Of a DNA stretch of 64,000 bases, positions 1 through 9,897 are shown one piece after another; within the stretch, counting starts at the first letter, position 1; every line of letters starts with the position of its first letter. The position numbers and the translations under genes are program-made. Source of the DNA: Melieria omissa (lineage: Eukaryota; Arthropoda; Insecta; Diptera; Ulidiidae); contig OZ020270.1 in assembly GCA_963971225.1 (NCBI GenBank), positions 13,131,817 through 13,195,816 of the forward strand, given 5' to 3'. The notes under the pieces were generated by a model. That model saw only the letters and a program-made list of their open reading frames with translations, did not search any database and had not been told where the DNA came from.

Positions 1-1054
1 TTTTTGAACGGAGTTAGCCGGTTTAGATCTTTTTGTAAGGTCCCTCTTCATCAACGTCCAAAATTTTTCGATAGGGCGTATCTCTGGACACTTTGGAAGA
101 TTCATGTTTTTCTTAACAAAATTTATGTTCTTCTCTTCATACCACGTTAGTACTGGCTTAGCATAATGGCAAAAAGCTAAGTCAGCGCAAAACCAAGTCT
201 TGCCAGTGTGTTTTTTCACCAACGGCAGCAATCTCTACTTGAGGCACTCATTTAGGTACATTTCAGCGTTCAGGGGCTTGTCCGTGAAGAGTGGAGTCGA
301 CATTTTTTCACACTTGCATATTGCTTGCCAAACAAGAATCTTATTGCCAAATTTTTCGCCAAAAATTGATTTGCCAGCTTTGAAATTTCACTGCCTTTCG
401 GAACTGCGTAGAATTGGGGTCCTGGCCGCGTTTGGTAGTCCAATTTCACGTATGTTTCGTCGTCCATTATGATACAATCAAATTTTTGCCTACAAATATA
501 GTCGTACAATTTTCGGGATCTGGTTTTCACCTGCGCGCATTGCTGAGTGCTTCGTTTCGGCTGTTTTTGCTTTCTATATGTTCCCAACTGGATTCTCTTC
601 TTGGCACGTTGAACCATTGCTGCACTCGTTCCGACTTTTTTTGCGCAATCGCGTACGGATATCTCCTTATTTTCTTAAATAAGGCACATATCTTAGTATC
701 TAGCAATGGTTAGGACGCACCCTTTTTACAACCTTGTCCTGGTAAATCTTCAAATGTGCAATGTGTAGTATACCGGCGAATAGTTTTTGCACAGCAAACA
801 GGCTAACATTTGCTTCTTTTGCTAGTTTTCTATACGACATTCCTTTGTTGATGCCCATTTGGACAAAATTTCCTGACGAAGTTTTGCGGAAAGCCCTCTC
901 ATTTTTAAGCGTTTCGATATACTACAACAAATTGTTCACGAAAATAACAATTTGAACCTCTAGAATCTAAAAACCGATATTGCTGAGCAACCAACATTGC
1001 ATAGCCCACTTTATATGATTTTTAAAGTGTATTCATAATTTTCGATACAGTCCT
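1..1054 (-). mobile_element. DD37E Tc1/mariner element, right part, cut by window start
   Basis: Matches the right part of the complete element at 9898-11194 with a shift of 10140. It ends at the terminal repeat CAGTCCT at 1054, followed by the TA target at 1055-1056. Decayed transposase remnants on the minus strand reach from about 955 to the window start, including the first catalytic Asp region (IIMDDETYVKLDY, about 440-475). Confidence 0.9.
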
Positions 1055-1056
1055 TA

Positions 1057-1282
1057 TTATAACAAGCCGAAACACAAAATAGAATTACAATGTTGGACAA
1101 TGGCGTTAAAATACTTCTTAAAAAAATTCAAAATTGGTATCAACCACGTCAAAATATAAACAAATAATTTTACTTGGAATGCGCCACGTAAAAATATTTG
1201 TAGAAATTTCAAATTGGATTCAACCACGTCAAAAAAAACCGCTGCAAAACGTTCAAAATTGGTATCAACCACGTCAAAATAT
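1057..1282. repeat. AT-rich spacer with degenerate minisatellite
   Basis: The motif AATTGG followed by TATCAACCACGTC or ATTCAACCACGTC recurs near 1132, 1213 and 1256. A related stretch continues on the other side of the gypsy-NA insertion in the last unit (41006-41110), so gypsy-NA landed inside this repeat. No coding potential seen. Confidence 0.6.
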
Positions 1283-1691
1283 TGAAACGAAAAGGCACTC
1301 TGTGCTGTGCATGAACGCTTTTGCAAGCATACTTTTAGGCATGTACTGTGAAGTACGGCGAACTGGTATAATTCGCTTGGTATAGTCCGATATGGCAAGG
1401 ATCGCGAGAAATGGGCTGTGCGAGAATGGTCGAGCATTTTCCAATTGGAAGTTGCAAGAAACGATAAGAAAACTGGTATAAAAGCAGCAGTGTGCAGCGC
1501 AGTGAGTCGAGTCTGTGTTGAGCAAGCAATGGGGAAACATGCAATAGTAGTAGTGTAAAGTAGAGCAAGTGTAAATTTGTAAATAAAGCGATTGTTAGTT
1601 TTGACTACGTTGCGCTGAATAACTGAAGTTGTTTTATTTTCATACACAATCAAAACGAACCTTGGAAGACGAGTTTGGAATTTTCGTAACA
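1283..1691 (+). repeat. gypsy-NA 5' LTR
   Basis: 409 bp, starts TGAAACGAAAAGG and ends CGTAACA (TG...CA). It contains a TATA box (GGTATAAAAGCAG near 1476-1488) and AATAAA at 1582-1587, which set the likely U3/R/U5 layout. It lacks the 8 bp TTCGGCGC next to 1470 that most other LTR copies carry. Confidence 0.92.
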
Positions 1692-1693
1692 TT

Positions 1694-1711
1694 TGGTGTC
1701 AGAAGTTCGGA
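1694..1711 (+). other. Primer binding site, tRNA-Leu type
   Basis: TGGTGTCAGAAGTTCGGA lies 2 nt after the LTR end. The first 12 bases complement the 3' end of insect tRNA-Leu (…CTTCTGACACCA). The autonomous relative at 46986-47003 keeps a fuller match. Confidence 0.8.
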
Positions 1712-1764
1712 TTGTGTTACTGAAGATAAACAAAATAAATAAATAAAATTATAAAAACGCAGAC

Positions 1765-3967
1765 ATGGTTAAACTTGAGCTGTTGAAGGTGGACCAGCTG
1801 AAGAAGGAGCTGGATGCCTGGAATTTGCCGACTGCTGGCGGAAAGGTGGGGTTGCAGCTGCGCTTGCGAGAGGCGTGTGAATCACGAGGCATCGATTGGG
1901 CTGCACACGAGTTCGGAACGCAAGAGCTAGAGGCGTCGGTCAAGGTGGAGGAATCGCCTGCTGGTGCTGCGTCACTGCAAAGTACGACTGCAGCGGCTGC
2001 GCCTCTACAAGCATTGGACATGAGCCAGTTAATGGTTGCACTTAAAGGCATGTTTGAGACTTCCAACCGTGAAATGGCAGCCAAAATGGAAAATGAAAAT
2101 CGTGAAATGTCGGCGCAAATGGCAGCGAAACTAGAAATTGCGAATCTCGAAATTTCGGCAAAAGTCGAAACGACAAATCTAGAAATAGCCAAAATGGAAA
2201 ATGAAAATCGCGAAATGTCGGCGCAAATGGCAGCGAAACTGGAAACTACGAATCAAGAAATAGCAAGAATGGAAACGGCGACCCATGAAATATCGGAGCA
2301 AATGGAAGCGTGCAACCGAGAAATGGCAACAAATTCTGCGTGCATAGAGCAGAAGGTAGAGGAAATTTCCGATAGACTGAACGGGAAAGTTGAGCATCTT
2401 AAGACGCGAGTGGACAAGTGGGACAAACGAGTTGACAGTCTGGAGGATTCGGTGAACAGAAAAATCGACGAGCGGCTTTGAGAGGTACAGCTGCGAGCAA
2501 GGCTGCAGTCGGTTGAGGAAAGTTTTGCCATAGCAGTGCCTACTTATGATGGTACTACGTCGTTCGATACATTCAAACTACAATTCGATATGGCTGGTCG
2601 GAGACTGATACTGGCTCTAAGAGGTCCTGCGGCTGAGGTAATAAAAACAGTTCCGGAAGGTTTGAGAGGTGATTACGAGACCGTCATAAGGGCGCTGGCA
2701 GCCAGATACAGTGACGAGCACAACAAAATGATGAATTATTGCGAGCTGAAGAGCCGTAGGCAAAGAGCCAACGAGGCGCTGCAGACATATGCAGCAGACA
2801 TTGAGCGGCTCGTACAGTTGTGCTACCCGAAATTCGGCGCTGATGACCTCTAGATGATGAAGATTGAGTCATTTATTGAAGGTCTTCATGACCCAGAGAC
2901 ACGTCGCAGTGCGTTGATGATGGGAAAGCCGACATTTAAGGAGACGGTGACCGGCGTGATGACGTATGAGGCGGCCTGGAAAGGAAGTTTTCGACATTCA
3001 TCTGCGGAAAGACGTCGAGCAATCAGGACGTATCACGCAAAGCCAGACAGTGAGCTCGGTGGCACCAGCGGGGCTGCGGGCAGTGTCATCTAGAGTCAGT
3101 TGCTGGCGATGTGGCAAGCAAGGCCACATATCACGGGACTGCCATCTGCGAGAAAAGCGTTCCGGACAACAGACGTCGCCAAGAAGGGCTGACGCTCTGC
3201 CACACCATTCGTGCAAAACCGAGCGCAGGCATAATTCGCAAGCCGAAAACGAGGGACAGATTGTGGTTGTACGATCGGTAAGAGTTCTGCAAGAGGAAGA
3301 TTGGCTTGCGGAAAGGCTACAGAAGGACCAGCGCGAGGATACGGATCTCGCGAAGATCATTAAAGGCAAAGCGCAGAGATTACGGCCGGACTGGCAGGAG
3401 ATGGCTGGTGAGAGCCCGATCACGAAGGCTTACTGGGCACAATGGCAAAGTCTACGTCTGAAGAATGGCAGCCTATACCGCGAATGGGAGAGCAGGGATG
3501 GCAGGACCAGAAAATCCCTAATAGTGGTCCCGAGAGGCCGAATCGACGATGTCATCGAGGCAAACCATAACGACTCCAGTCGAGGGCACCTAGGCATCGC
3601 AAAAACTGTCGCCAAGATAAGAAGTCGGTTCTATTGGGTAGGATGCCAGGAGTCTGTCGCTGAGTGGATCAGAGGTTGTAATTGGTGTTCGGCCGCGAAA
3701 GGGCCGAGGAGGAGATCGCGGAGCCGCACTCAACAAGTCGAAAGCAGGTTGACAGCGAGCTATGGTCTACGGGCTAACCCGGAAGGATTCCAAGAAGGCG
3801 ATCTGGTAAGGCTTTACAACCCGCAGCGGAGGAAAGGTTTGTCTTCGACCGTACAAGGTCGTGACCAGAACCGCAACAGAAACGCGAGGTTAAAAGTAGT
3901 CCATTTGGAGCGCCTGGCGTCTTACTCCGGCGGAGCCTCGGTACTTGTTCGGGACGAACATGTCTAA
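1765..3967 (+). pseudogene. Gag joined to integrase end domains, gypsy-NA, U0 copy (broken)
   Basis: Begins MVKLELLKVDQLKKEL. The first 35 residues look like a SAP motif (L-x2-L-x2-L, then G-x-K and a RL helix), a DNA/chromatin-binding fold; a coiled coil with repeated E-x-SAQMAAKLE blocks follows (residues about 95-235). Then come the Gag core, the zinc knuckle CWRCGKQGHISRDC (about 3104-3145), the integrase zinc-binding HH-CC region (about 3560-3700) and part of the integrase C-terminal region (YNPQRRKG, about 3815-3840). Breaks relative to the 53688 copy: TGA at 2479-2481, loss of about 12 codons at 2591, TAG at 2851-2853, a frameshift between about 3000 and 3060, and loss of the GPY/F stretch near 3850. 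Not translatable as a whole. Confidence 0.88.
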
Positions 3968-3977
3968 GTATGGGCAG

Positions 3978-4301
3978 TGAAACGAAAAGGCACTCTGTGC
4001 TGTGCATGAACGCTTTTGCAAGCATTCTTTTAGGCATGCTCTGTGAAGTACGGCGAACTGGTATACTTCGCTTGGTATAGTCCGATATGGCAAGGTTCGC
4101 GAGAAATGGGCTGTGCGAGAATGGTCGAGCATTTTCCAATTAGAAGTTGCAAGAAACTTCGGCGCGATAAGAAAACTGGTATAAAAGCAGTAGTGTGCAG
4201 CGCAGTGAGTCGAGTATGTGTTGAGCAAGCAATGGGGAAACATGCAATAGTAGTAGTGTAAAGTAGAACAAGTGTAAATTTGTAAATAAAGCGATTGTTA
4301 G
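3978..4301 (+). repeat. gypsy-NA 3' LTR, truncated by BEL insertion
   Basis: Starts TGAAACGAAAAGG after GGGCAG and runs to GATTGTTAG. GTTAG at 4297-4301 is the BEL target duplication. The rest of this LTR is missing in U0 to U2 and is found at 40923-41005 beyond the complete BEL element of the last unit. Confidence 0.9.
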
Positions 4302-4467
4302 TGTTGCGAAAAGTAAGCGAGCAAGTGGGCAACCCGACAGCTGTCACTAACTTTCTTTGCCTTTCTGACGACGTGGCAACTTCGTCAGTGAAAATGACTA
4401 AATTTAACAAAGGGGCAACCCGGTGGCCGCCATCTGTTTTCTGTCCTTTTTGCTGGCGACGTGGATC
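4302..4467 (+). repeat. BEL/Pao LTR fragment (first 166 bp) at array joint
   Basis: TGTTGCGAAAAGTAAGCG to GACGTGGATC matches the start of the BEL 5' LTR at 37028-37193. It stops at the joint with gypsy pol, so it is the marker of the tandem duplication breakpoint. Confidence 0.92.
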
Positions 4468-4814
4468 ATAATCTAATCTGGTCACGACCTTGTACGGTCC
4501 TTCCCATGACGTTTGAAGTTTTGGAGACGAACCTTTCCTCCGCTGCGGGTTGTAGAGCATTAAGAGATCGCCTTCTTTGAACGCTGCTGTGTTAGCCCGT
4601 AGATCATATCTGGCTTTCATCTTATCGCTGACCAGTCGGGTACGGTTTCTTATAAACTGGTGGATTCCTTCCTGTTCCACCCGCTTATTGACCACGTAGC
4701 CAGCGCCTTCCGTCGTGCTGACCATTCCGAACTTCAAGTCAGCAGGCAACCGCAACTCTGTGCCGAACACTGCTCGGGCTGGAGTGAGTGATGTCGTATC
4801 GTGCGGGGCTGACC
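4468..4814 (-). pseudogene. Integrase C-terminal part of autonomous Ty3/gypsy (3' pol fragment)
   Basis: The minus strand encodes the region after the integrase core: TPARAVFGTELRLPAD, then YDLRANTAAFKEGDL, YNPQRRKG and a GPY/F module (SWEGPYKVV). It is interrupted at its upstream side by the errantivirus at TATA (4815-4818). The upstream part of the same gene lies at 42539 onward. The 3' end is lost at the BEL joint. Confidence 0.9.
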
Positions 4815-4818
4815 TATA

Positions 4819-5255
4819 AGTTATATTTTAATGTTTTGGGTCTATGGTATCTCAATAAAACGCTTTAATAAATTTTTGGATTTGATTATTTATTTCCTTT
4901 AATGGAAGTTATAGTTTAAGTTTATCACTATGTGATCTCAATAAAACGTCTTAACAAATTTTGGATTTCCTCCTATGGAGGCCGTCGATCAGCAGTTGCT
5001 GAAATGAGTTACCGAACTGCCCTGAAACTTAATTTTAGCAAGCTACTGTAAAGAAGCCTACAACTCCACCTGTCGCCTTGCAGTTTTGTCGTTTTGGAAT
5101 TTCTGACTTAGCGCAAACGCTCCCGTGGGAATACGTTGGGAATTGAAATGAAGTGTTGGGTTACAAATGAAACTGCTGAGGCTTGGCCTTGAAAGTTAGT
5201 ATCACGTTGTGACGACGTGTCCAAAATTGTCACGCTGTGACAACGTGCCTTAACT
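4819..5255 (-). repeat. Errantivirus 1 3' LTR
   Basis: 437 bp. The purine-rich tract GGGGGAGT precedes it on the minus strand. Two AATAAAACG blocks and an inverted repeat (CACGTTGT...ACAACGTG, 5202-5246) are visible. Compared with the 5' LTR at 41929-42534 it lacks about 170 bp between two GGATTT direct repeats. Confidence 0.9.
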
Positions 5256-5918
5256 ACTCCCCCGGTTAAGAGTCTGACGTCCCCGTCTGCTCGAGTTCGC
5301 GGATGACTTTTCTGACCTCAATTTTATTTTGTCTCTTGACAAGAAGGAATATGGCACCGATAACTATTACAAGTGTAAGAAGGGAGGCGGAGGTGTAGAA
5401 TGTTCCTCTGATCTTGGAATGTAGCTGTGAAATGTTATCTCTGTTTTTTATATTTAACTCATGTAGGTATGGGAGGGTGAGGAGAGAGATATGGTCGGTG
5501 ACGTTGACGGAATGTGCGATGGGAATTTCGGGACTCTTAAAGGCGATTTTGCGTAAGTTCTGGAATTTTGTCGTATTGTCTATGAGTTCGCTTTCAAATG
5601 AATTAGATAAGTGCTTTTTTTTAGAGTTTTCGTTTCGCTATTGATTGAGATGTTAGCGGGGTGATCGTTGATAATGACGATACCATCGTCAATTTCGCTA
5701 ATGGGTGGTGGGCTCTGTGCTGGAATTGTGTTACATGTTGCAGTGTAACTATTTAATAGGCTATCCAAACATGAGTAGGTTGTCTTTTGCAAAGGCAGAC
5801 AGAATGTGGTTGTAGCTTTCTTTTTACATTGGTCTAGTAGGGTGTAAGTGTTGTTACATTTGGCTGTGCTATTTGTTTCGAATTTTAAAATTTTATCGTT
5901 ACCACATAGGTTTTTTTA

Positions 5919-6818
5919 TCAGGTGTACAACTTTGCTTCCGCCGTTTTCCGATAGGTGGCTGTACCGGCTGAGGCTGGTTGAAATACATAGATGGTAATG
6001 CCTTTAAAGTGAGTGTGGACAGTGCCTAACGAATTGTCATCGCCGTTTCAGTGACAGTTGTTCTTGTTTTCGTATTATTCACGCTCGAAAATGTCCGTTT
6101 ATGTGCCCAATTCTCGCCATTTGCGGGAAGTTTTACTTTTCTGTTACAATTCGAAAAAAAATGCAGCTGAAGCGCATCGAATGCTCTCAGAAACTTACGG
6201 TGATGCTGCTCTGAGTGAAAGAACGTGTCGGGAGTGGTTTCAACGTTTTAAAAATGGTGATTTCGATGTCGAAGGCAAACATGGTGGTGGAAGAGAAAAA
6301 ACCTTCAAAGATGAACAACTAGAAGCATTGCTTGATGAAGATTCGGGTGAAACCATCACAGGAGATCGCTACCGAACGCAACTGATGCGCCTTAGTCGTG
6401 CGCTAAAAGAACAGCGGCCACAATATCAAGAGCTACATGACAAAGTCATCCTCCAACACGACAATGCTCGGCCTCACGTCGCAAAAGTGGTCAAAAAGTA
6501 CCTGGAAACGCTGAAATGGGAAGTCTTGCCCCACCCGCCGTATTCCCCAGATGTCGCCCCTTCTGACTTCCACCTATTCCGTTCGATGGCACACGGCCTG
6601 GCAGATCAACATTTTCAATCCTTCGAAGAATTGGAAAAATGGATTGCTTCATGGATAGCGTCAAAAGAGGACTCCTTTTTTCGAGCCGGGATCCGAAAAT
6701 TGCCGGAAAGATGGGAGAAAGTTGTCGCTAGCGACGGACAATACTTTGAATAATACATCTGTAAGCACTTTTTCGCAATAAAGCTTTTAATTTTGGAAAA
6801 GCAAAGTTGTACACCTGA
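5919..6818 (+). mobile_element. mariner element, internally deleted (900 bp)
   Basis: Perfect terminal inverted repeats of about 20 bp (TCAGGTGTACAACTTTGC at the left and its reverse complement at the right), flanked by TA at 5917-5918 and 6819-6820. Full mariners are about 1.3 kb; the loss comes from a deletion within the transposase gene. Confidence 0.95.
6058..6753 (+). pseudogene. mariner transposase with in-frame internal deletion
   Basis: 231 codons against about 345 in intact mariners; the native start is probably Met12 (MSVYVPN, 6091). The N-terminal DNA-binding part (SERTCREWFQRFKNGD) runs into LLDEDS at residue 96 and then straight into ETITGDRYRTQ, skipping about 120 residues including the first catalytic Asp. 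The second Asp is in HDNARPH (residue 135) and the third in PSDFHLF (residue 170), 34 residues between them, so the family is DD34D. The ending ERWEKVVASDGQYFE is typical. Catalytically dead, but it may still bind ends. Confidence 0.93.
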
Positions 6819-7569
6819 TACAATTGGAAATTTTATTAGGAAGGTAAATACCTTTTTGCTTTGGAGTATCTTTAATTTTGAGTTTACTAAAATTTCATTC
6901 GTACTTAGGTTTATGTATTCCTCTGACTTCAAAATAAAACTTGTTTCTTTTGTATCGAGTAAGATGGGGTTGATTACCTGGATTTTTCCTAGGACTATCG
7001 AGAGTGCTTTGTTATCTAGCTCTCTTAGGATTACCCTGTTTCTAACATTGAGTATGTCGTACAGGTTGCCTGTATCGATGTCTATTGCCTTTGTTCTGTT
7101 GAGTAAGGTGTTGAGGGTTCGTGTTAGGTTGTTGATTCGGTTTTGTATTTCTGTGTTTATTAGAATTTGTTGGTTGTTAGATGTCATTAGTTCATTTTGT
7201 ATGCCCTGGATCTGGGTGAGATCGTCGTGGTCGGGTGTACCTGCTATGTATTTTAGGGCTGTTCCGATGAAGTCGATGCTGCGTGTGAGCCTGTGGTGGA
7301 CACGTAATGAATCCACTGTCTTTACTATTTGGTCCAAGTCGGCTTGTAGTAGCTTTTTCATGTGAGACCGTGGGAGAAGTTCTGTGAGTTTACTCGTTTC
7401 GTCTGCTATTGCGGTGAAATCCGTCGGGTTTGTTATGTGAGCGAGGGTTCCGTATTCTTTGAGAATAGCAACGTTACCATCCGAAACTGGGATATAGTGG
7501 GAAGAGGTGAAGTCGAAGGTAGTGGCCAGGCTGGTGGTTAGGACGTTAAGGAGTGTCAATGTTCTGTAA

Positions 7570-8905
7570 TTGAAGACTTTACATTATCCTTATGTACTAT
7601 TTTGTTGTCAATTTTGAGAGTGGTTCCTAAATCTGGTTTTTTCGATATAAGCCTTACTGAATTTTTTACCTAAACGTTTGTTTCCTTTGATATAAACTTT
7701 GTCCCCTGGGCTATGGTTTTTTCTGTTTTTGTTTTATTGTTTTATTTTATTGTCGGCTTTCTGTTTTAAAGGGTCATTCTCATGCGCGGACAGGAAAAAT
7801 GGACATTTTTTCAGAAATTATTTCCTTTGTGAATACGAGGAATTATCAAAAAAAGATATTCCACTTTAATTTATTCATTGCTATGGTACAAAAATAAAAA
7901 AAAAATAAAAATTTTTTTAATTTTTTCAAACACTTTTTTTCGATTACAGACACGGCTTCTGCCGCGTCATGGTCAGCTGGCGGGGATTGTTTTGAGTCAC
8001 AGGATTATCTAAAACATAAATTTCAAAGAAATTCTTTATCAGTATGAACGTACCTCTCGCACGTAGTAAATTTGAATTTTTTCATAAGAATCTCACAAAA
8101 TGGCAGGCATTGGAAGTTAGAACAGTAAAAAATTTTTGTTTTTGAAGATTTTATCAATTAAAAAAAATATGAAATTTTTAACATATCGGAGTGAATTTAC
8201 TAGGGGCGATAGCTAACAGTATGTAGAATGACGTGACAAAATCGCAGGGAGATCGGATGAATGGTTTTTTTAAATCATCCCCGCCATTTGAAAAAAAGGC
8301 GTTCCGAGAAAAACACGTTTAAAGTTTTGACTAACCGCTAGAATCCTTGACCGCTCGTTATATAAATGTCTGTAGAAGCCGCAATACTTGAAATTTTCCA
8401 ACAAAATTTTGACAGCACCTTCTTCAAGGATGATACATTCCAAATATGTTTATAAAAAAAATTGAGTTTTACAAAATTTCACATGAGAATGACCCCTTAA
8501 TAAGATTTTTGTTCGGATTTTTTCTTTTAATGTGTCAGGTATTGCCTGGATGATATCAATAGGCTTCTGTTCTGTAGTGGAGTGTATTGATATATTATAT
8601 CTTATGGTTGCTGAGAGGGTTAACTCGACTGTATCTTATGATATGTTTTCTAGTTTAAGGCATCTGGCTATTCCGTTAGGGTTCCGTGGAACCGTTCTAC
8701 TTGGCCGTTGGAAGAGCTGTGTAAGGGTGGGGTCGTATGAATATCTGTGCCGAAATTATTTTTTACTAGGGACCTTATTGTTTGTGTATTAAAAGATTTT
8801 TAGTTGTCACATATTATGGTTTTGGGATCCTTGAAAATGTTCAAGGTTTCCATTATCGCTGGTTTGATGTCGATAATCGCCCTTGATGCTATGGGTTTTA
8901 CTAAA
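7570..8905 (-). pseudogene. pol: Errantivirus 1 integrase (core fragment and C-terminal end), split by a MITE
   Basis: The minus strand from 8905 to 8501 encodes integrase core pieces: a stretch around KPAIMETLN, then PKTIICDN (second Asp) with an in-frame stop just after it, and SSSNGQVERFH (catalytic Glu). After the MITE, 7769-7570 encodes the C-terminal part (SPGDKVYIKGNKRLGKK, then LGTTLKIDNK in a shifted frame) that ends against env. Several frameshifts and stops are present. Confidence 0.8.
7770..8496. mobile_element. TTAA-flanked MITE with GGGGTCATTCTCATG termini
   Basis: TTAA at 7766-7769 and 8497-8500; termini are inverted repeats (AGGGTCATTCTCATG here, GGGGTCATTCTCATG in U3, against CATGAGAATGACCCC). 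727 bp, AT-rich, no coding capacity. TTAA duplication suggests piggyBac-type mobilisation; no transposase is present, so the superfamily is inferred. Confidence 0.82.
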
Positions 8906-9895
8906 ATTTTTGCTTAAAATTTTAAGATTTTCTTTAATTATTTTGCACAAGGTATCTGCTGTTAATCCATTCTCTGACACAAAATAGTTTAAAATTGAAC
9001 ACCAACTCGAGAACATGGACCGTCAATTAAATCTAGTTTTTCATTGTATCGTAATTCTCTACGTATTGCCATTTCGTCCATTAAAAGAACCATATTATTT
9101 TCATTTTTTTCCTTCAACTCTAAGCACATCTTTTTAAAGAATTCAAAAGCCACATTGTTGATACCGGGCTGAAGGAACTTTATTGGAGCCCACCGATTTA
9201 AGGTGCTGATATGTGGCAAATTGAAATTTAACTTATCTCTTAGGAAAGAATATGTTGATTGTGAAATATAAAAAATATTTTGCGCTAAATATTTCACTTC
9301 GTCAGAATATTCTTTTGGCCGGGTGCTAAGTAAAAGTTTACAAAATGTTTTGGATTCCAAGTTGATATGTTTTAAAGAATCAATTGAATTTTTTAAAGTC
9401 TTTGAACAACAATTCTTGGATTTTAAAATAAAGCGCTTTTCTTTTCGCAATTTTTCGTTAATTTTTTCGAATTTTTTTAATAGGTCGCTGTATTTCTTTT
9501 TGTAATAATGGGTTATTTTGACGTTTTTTTCGCAATTACTACATACTATGTCATCATAACGTGGTCGTTTCAATGAAGAATCTGGTTCTAAAAATTCTTC
9601 ATCCGAAATCTCATGATCTTCGTCTAAGTTTAAGGTTGGAATCGCATCCTTTTTTAGAAACCTTTTTCCTACATAAGTACTGGAGAAATGATTTTCACAA
9701 ACATACAGTTTTCGGTTATAGTCGTCATAAGATATATTGCATTTTTCGCACCAAATTTGGCCAAACACTAAATCAGCAGCGGGGAATCTAAATAATCTAA
9801 GATTCTCGCATTGTCGTCTCGATTTTTGGAACTGCGAACACAACATTGAATTCCAGACGTTGAGGAATTTCTATTTGTCTTTATATTTGTAGCCA
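8906..9895 (-). pseudogene. P element-like transposase with THAP domain, truncated
   Basis: The minus strand starts MATNIKTNRNSSTSG just below 9895. THAP zinc-finger residues follow (CCVRS region, FRFP, IWCEKC, LYVCENHF), split by a frameshift near 9800; the first THAP Cys pair is damaged in this copy (a C to S change). A lysine-rich coiled region follows, then LLMDEMAIRRELRYNEKLDLIDG, the RNase H-like core of P/THAP9 transposases with its first acidic residues (about 9020-9090), and YFVSENGLTADTLCKIIKE. It stops near 8905 against errantivirus integrase. The C-terminal part is lost. Confidence 0.85.
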
Positions 9896-9897
9896 TA

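Larger units (their letters stand above)
1283..4301 (+). mobile_element. Non-autonomous Ty3/gypsy element (gypsy-NA), unit U0
   Basis: 5' LTR 1283-1691, tRNA-Leu primer site, broken Gag-integrase-fragment frame and a 3' LTR cut at 4301 by a BEL LTR. The left target is ATAT at 1279-1282; in the last unit the matching right ATAT is at 41006-41009. Protease, RT, RNase H and the integrase core are absent in every copy in the window, so this is a family trait and not damage to one copy. Confidence 0.92.
5266..7559 (-). pseudogene. env: Errantivirus env (baculovirus F-like fusion glycoprotein), broken by mariner
   Basis: Met at 7559 is followed by a hydrophobic, signal-like N terminus. An R-x-x-R cleavage-type site at residues 90-93 precedes a hydrophobic glycine-rich segment (FIGTALKYIAG) resembling the fusion peptide of F-like envelope proteins. 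Cysteines follow in the distal half (about 5700-5900). A transmembrane helix (LLTLVIVIGAIFLLV, about 5335-5380) and a short basic tail end at the stop 5266-5268. Without the mariner (5919-6818) the length is about 464 codons, near the family norm. A homopolymer beside the insertion also leaves the two halves out of frame by one base. It would act at the membrane of errantiviral particles; this copy is dead. Confidence 0.87.
4819..8905 (-). mobile_element. Errantivirus 1 (env-bearing Ty3/gypsy), 3' part
   Basis: Runs from the 3' LTR through env into integrase on the minus strand. Target TATA at 4815-4818; the partner TATA is at 42535-42538 next to the 5' LTR of the same insertion. The LTR ends are AGTTAAGG...ATATAACT, as in errantiviruses such as gypsy and its relatives. 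Truncated near 8905, where P-like sequence begins; gag, protease and RT are missing. A mariner and a TTAA MITE are nested inside. Confidence 0.88.

Noticed and set aside
1057..1692. Minus-strand frame of 211 codons across the spacer and 5' LTR
   Set aside because: It spans a non-coding LTR and minisatellite, and the same peptide pieces recur wherever the LTR occurs, including solo LTRs.
1749..2192. Minus-strand open frame of 147 codons opposite Gag (also in sister copies)
   Set aside because: It mirrors the coiled-coil repeats of the plus-strand Gag, shows Ser/Phe-rich low-complexity sequence and no domain; a shadow frame.
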